Shown: one piece after another, positions 5,150-5,576 of the stretch | How the letters are laid out: each line of letters opens with the position of its first letter | Numbering within the stretch: the stretch's first letter is position 1 | Source of the DNA: DASUUR01 sp036373975 | GTDB taxonomy: Bacteria; Patescibacteriota; Saccharimonadia; Saccharimonadales; Saccharimonadaceae | Assembly: GCA_036373975.1 (NCBI GenBank) | Contig: DASUUR010000042.1 | Coordinates: 1-5,576, forward strand | DNA: 5,576 bases | Reading direction: 5' to 3' | Position numbers and translations under genes: made by a program | Notes under the pieces: generated by a model | Database searches by the model: none | What the model was told of the DNA's origin: nothing | What the model saw: the letters and a program-made list of their open reading frames with translations, nothing else

Positions 5150-5576
5150 ATGCCTAAACTAATAGTTATCCGTGGTCCCTCTGGCTCAGGGAAGAGCACT
5201 ATCTCCAACGAATTGCTAAAACGTTGCCATCAGCCAACTCTGTTAGTAGGTGAAGATAAACTTCGTAAGATGTTTAGTGATCACCGTAACACCCCGCATC
5301 CTTCAAGCCAGCGCTTGGCGATGGAAGCCATAAACATAGGGCTAGAAGATGGCTATAACGTTATCTATCAGGGAATTCTTAATACGAAAAGTGGTGAGTT
5401 TCGCCCAGAAGAATTGCTAAAACTACATCCAAAGGAAACCTACTTCTTTTATCTTGACGTAAACTTCGACGAAACCGTGAAGCGTCATCAATCTCGGCAT
5501 AAGCGTAACGAGTTTGATTCGAGCGCGATGAAGCGATGGTGGGAATATTCATCTCCGCTTAGCCACGAATTAGAGA
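5150..5576 (+). CDS. P-loop kinase / AAA_33-type ATPase (partial, runs off the window)
   Basis: This open frame starts at the ATG and has no stop before the window edge, giving at least 142 residues. A Walker A motif GPSGSGKST (9-17, Lys15) follows a first beta strand LIVIR. The arrangement continues with GEDKLRKMF (34-42), a second strand and turn YNVIYQGIL (69-77), a strand TYFFYLD (97-103) and a basic LID-like segment KRHQSRHKR (111-119). This is the layout of small nucleoside, sugar or zeta-toxin-like kinases (AAA_33). The residue before the second-strand glycine is Gln74, where relatives more often carry an acidic residue. The phosphate acceptor cannot be named. Third-position GC is about 38%, like sodN and unlike the phosphatase. 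No SD is visible, so the transcript may be leaderless. The C-terminal part is unknown. Confidence 0.85.
   Translation, partial: MPKLIVIRGPSGSGKSTISNELLKRCHQPTLLVGEDKLRKMFSDHRNTPHPSSQRLAMEAINIGLEDGYNVIYQGILNTKSGEFRPEELLKLHPKETYFFYLDVNFDETVKRHQSRHKRNEFDSSAMKRWWEYSSPLSHELE

Noticed and set aside
1..5576. CRISPR array, insertion sequence or transposase
   Set aside because: No regularly spaced repeats, no transposase-like frame and no terminal inverted repeats were seen on either strand.

Overview
The window is bacterial chromosomal DNA with tightly spaced genes, Shine-Dalgarno sites and the standard code (TAA, TAG and TGA all serve as stops). The lineage cannot be fixed from the sequence. The mix of a class V aminotransferase-type desulfurase, a C-terminally short TrmD, a nickel SOD pair and a small P-loop kinase would suit a Patescibacteria/CPR member such as a Saccharibacterium, or an actinobacterium-like donor. 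This is a weak inference. Base composition is mosaic: by hand count of about 40 codons, GC at third positions is about 40% in the Ni-SOD and the terminal kinase but about 80% in the inositol-monophosphatase-like gene.

Layout: (1) 77-2144 holds a SufS-like cysteine desulfurase/class V aminotransferase and, 4 bases later, trmD, read as one operon and ending in a short hairpin. (2) 2145-2371 is a 227-base regulatory gap with a good sigma70-type promoter directed at sodN. (3) 2372-3473 holds sodN (nickel superoxide dismutase) and, one base after its stop, an S26-family maturation protease of the SodX type. The protease carries an unusual four-helix membrane domain that looks DoxX/MauE-like. (4) 3542-4381 is a GC-rich inositol monophosphatase family gene with its own promoter, closed by a very strong terminator. 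(5) 4470-4859, on the minus strand, encodes an unrecognised 129-residue protein ending in its own hairpin, so the two convergent genes meet at back-to-back terminators. (6) 4966-5039 is tRNA-Gln(CUG) with encoded CCA, a clear promoter and a clear terminator. (7) From 5150 to the window edge is a P-loop kinase/ATPase, cut by the end of the window.

The most interesting part is the sodN/sodX pair. The SOD precursor has only seven residues ahead of the metal-binding His, which its neighbour presumably removes. That neighbour is fused to a membrane module of the kind that, in mycobacteria, tethers a different SOD to the membrane in a thiol-redox complex. Other points worth a second look are the Asp-to-Glu change at the presumed TrmD general-base position together with a missing C-terminal tail, the GC-rich insertion beside the tRNA, and a tRNA 3'-end-like fragment just after tRNA-Gln.
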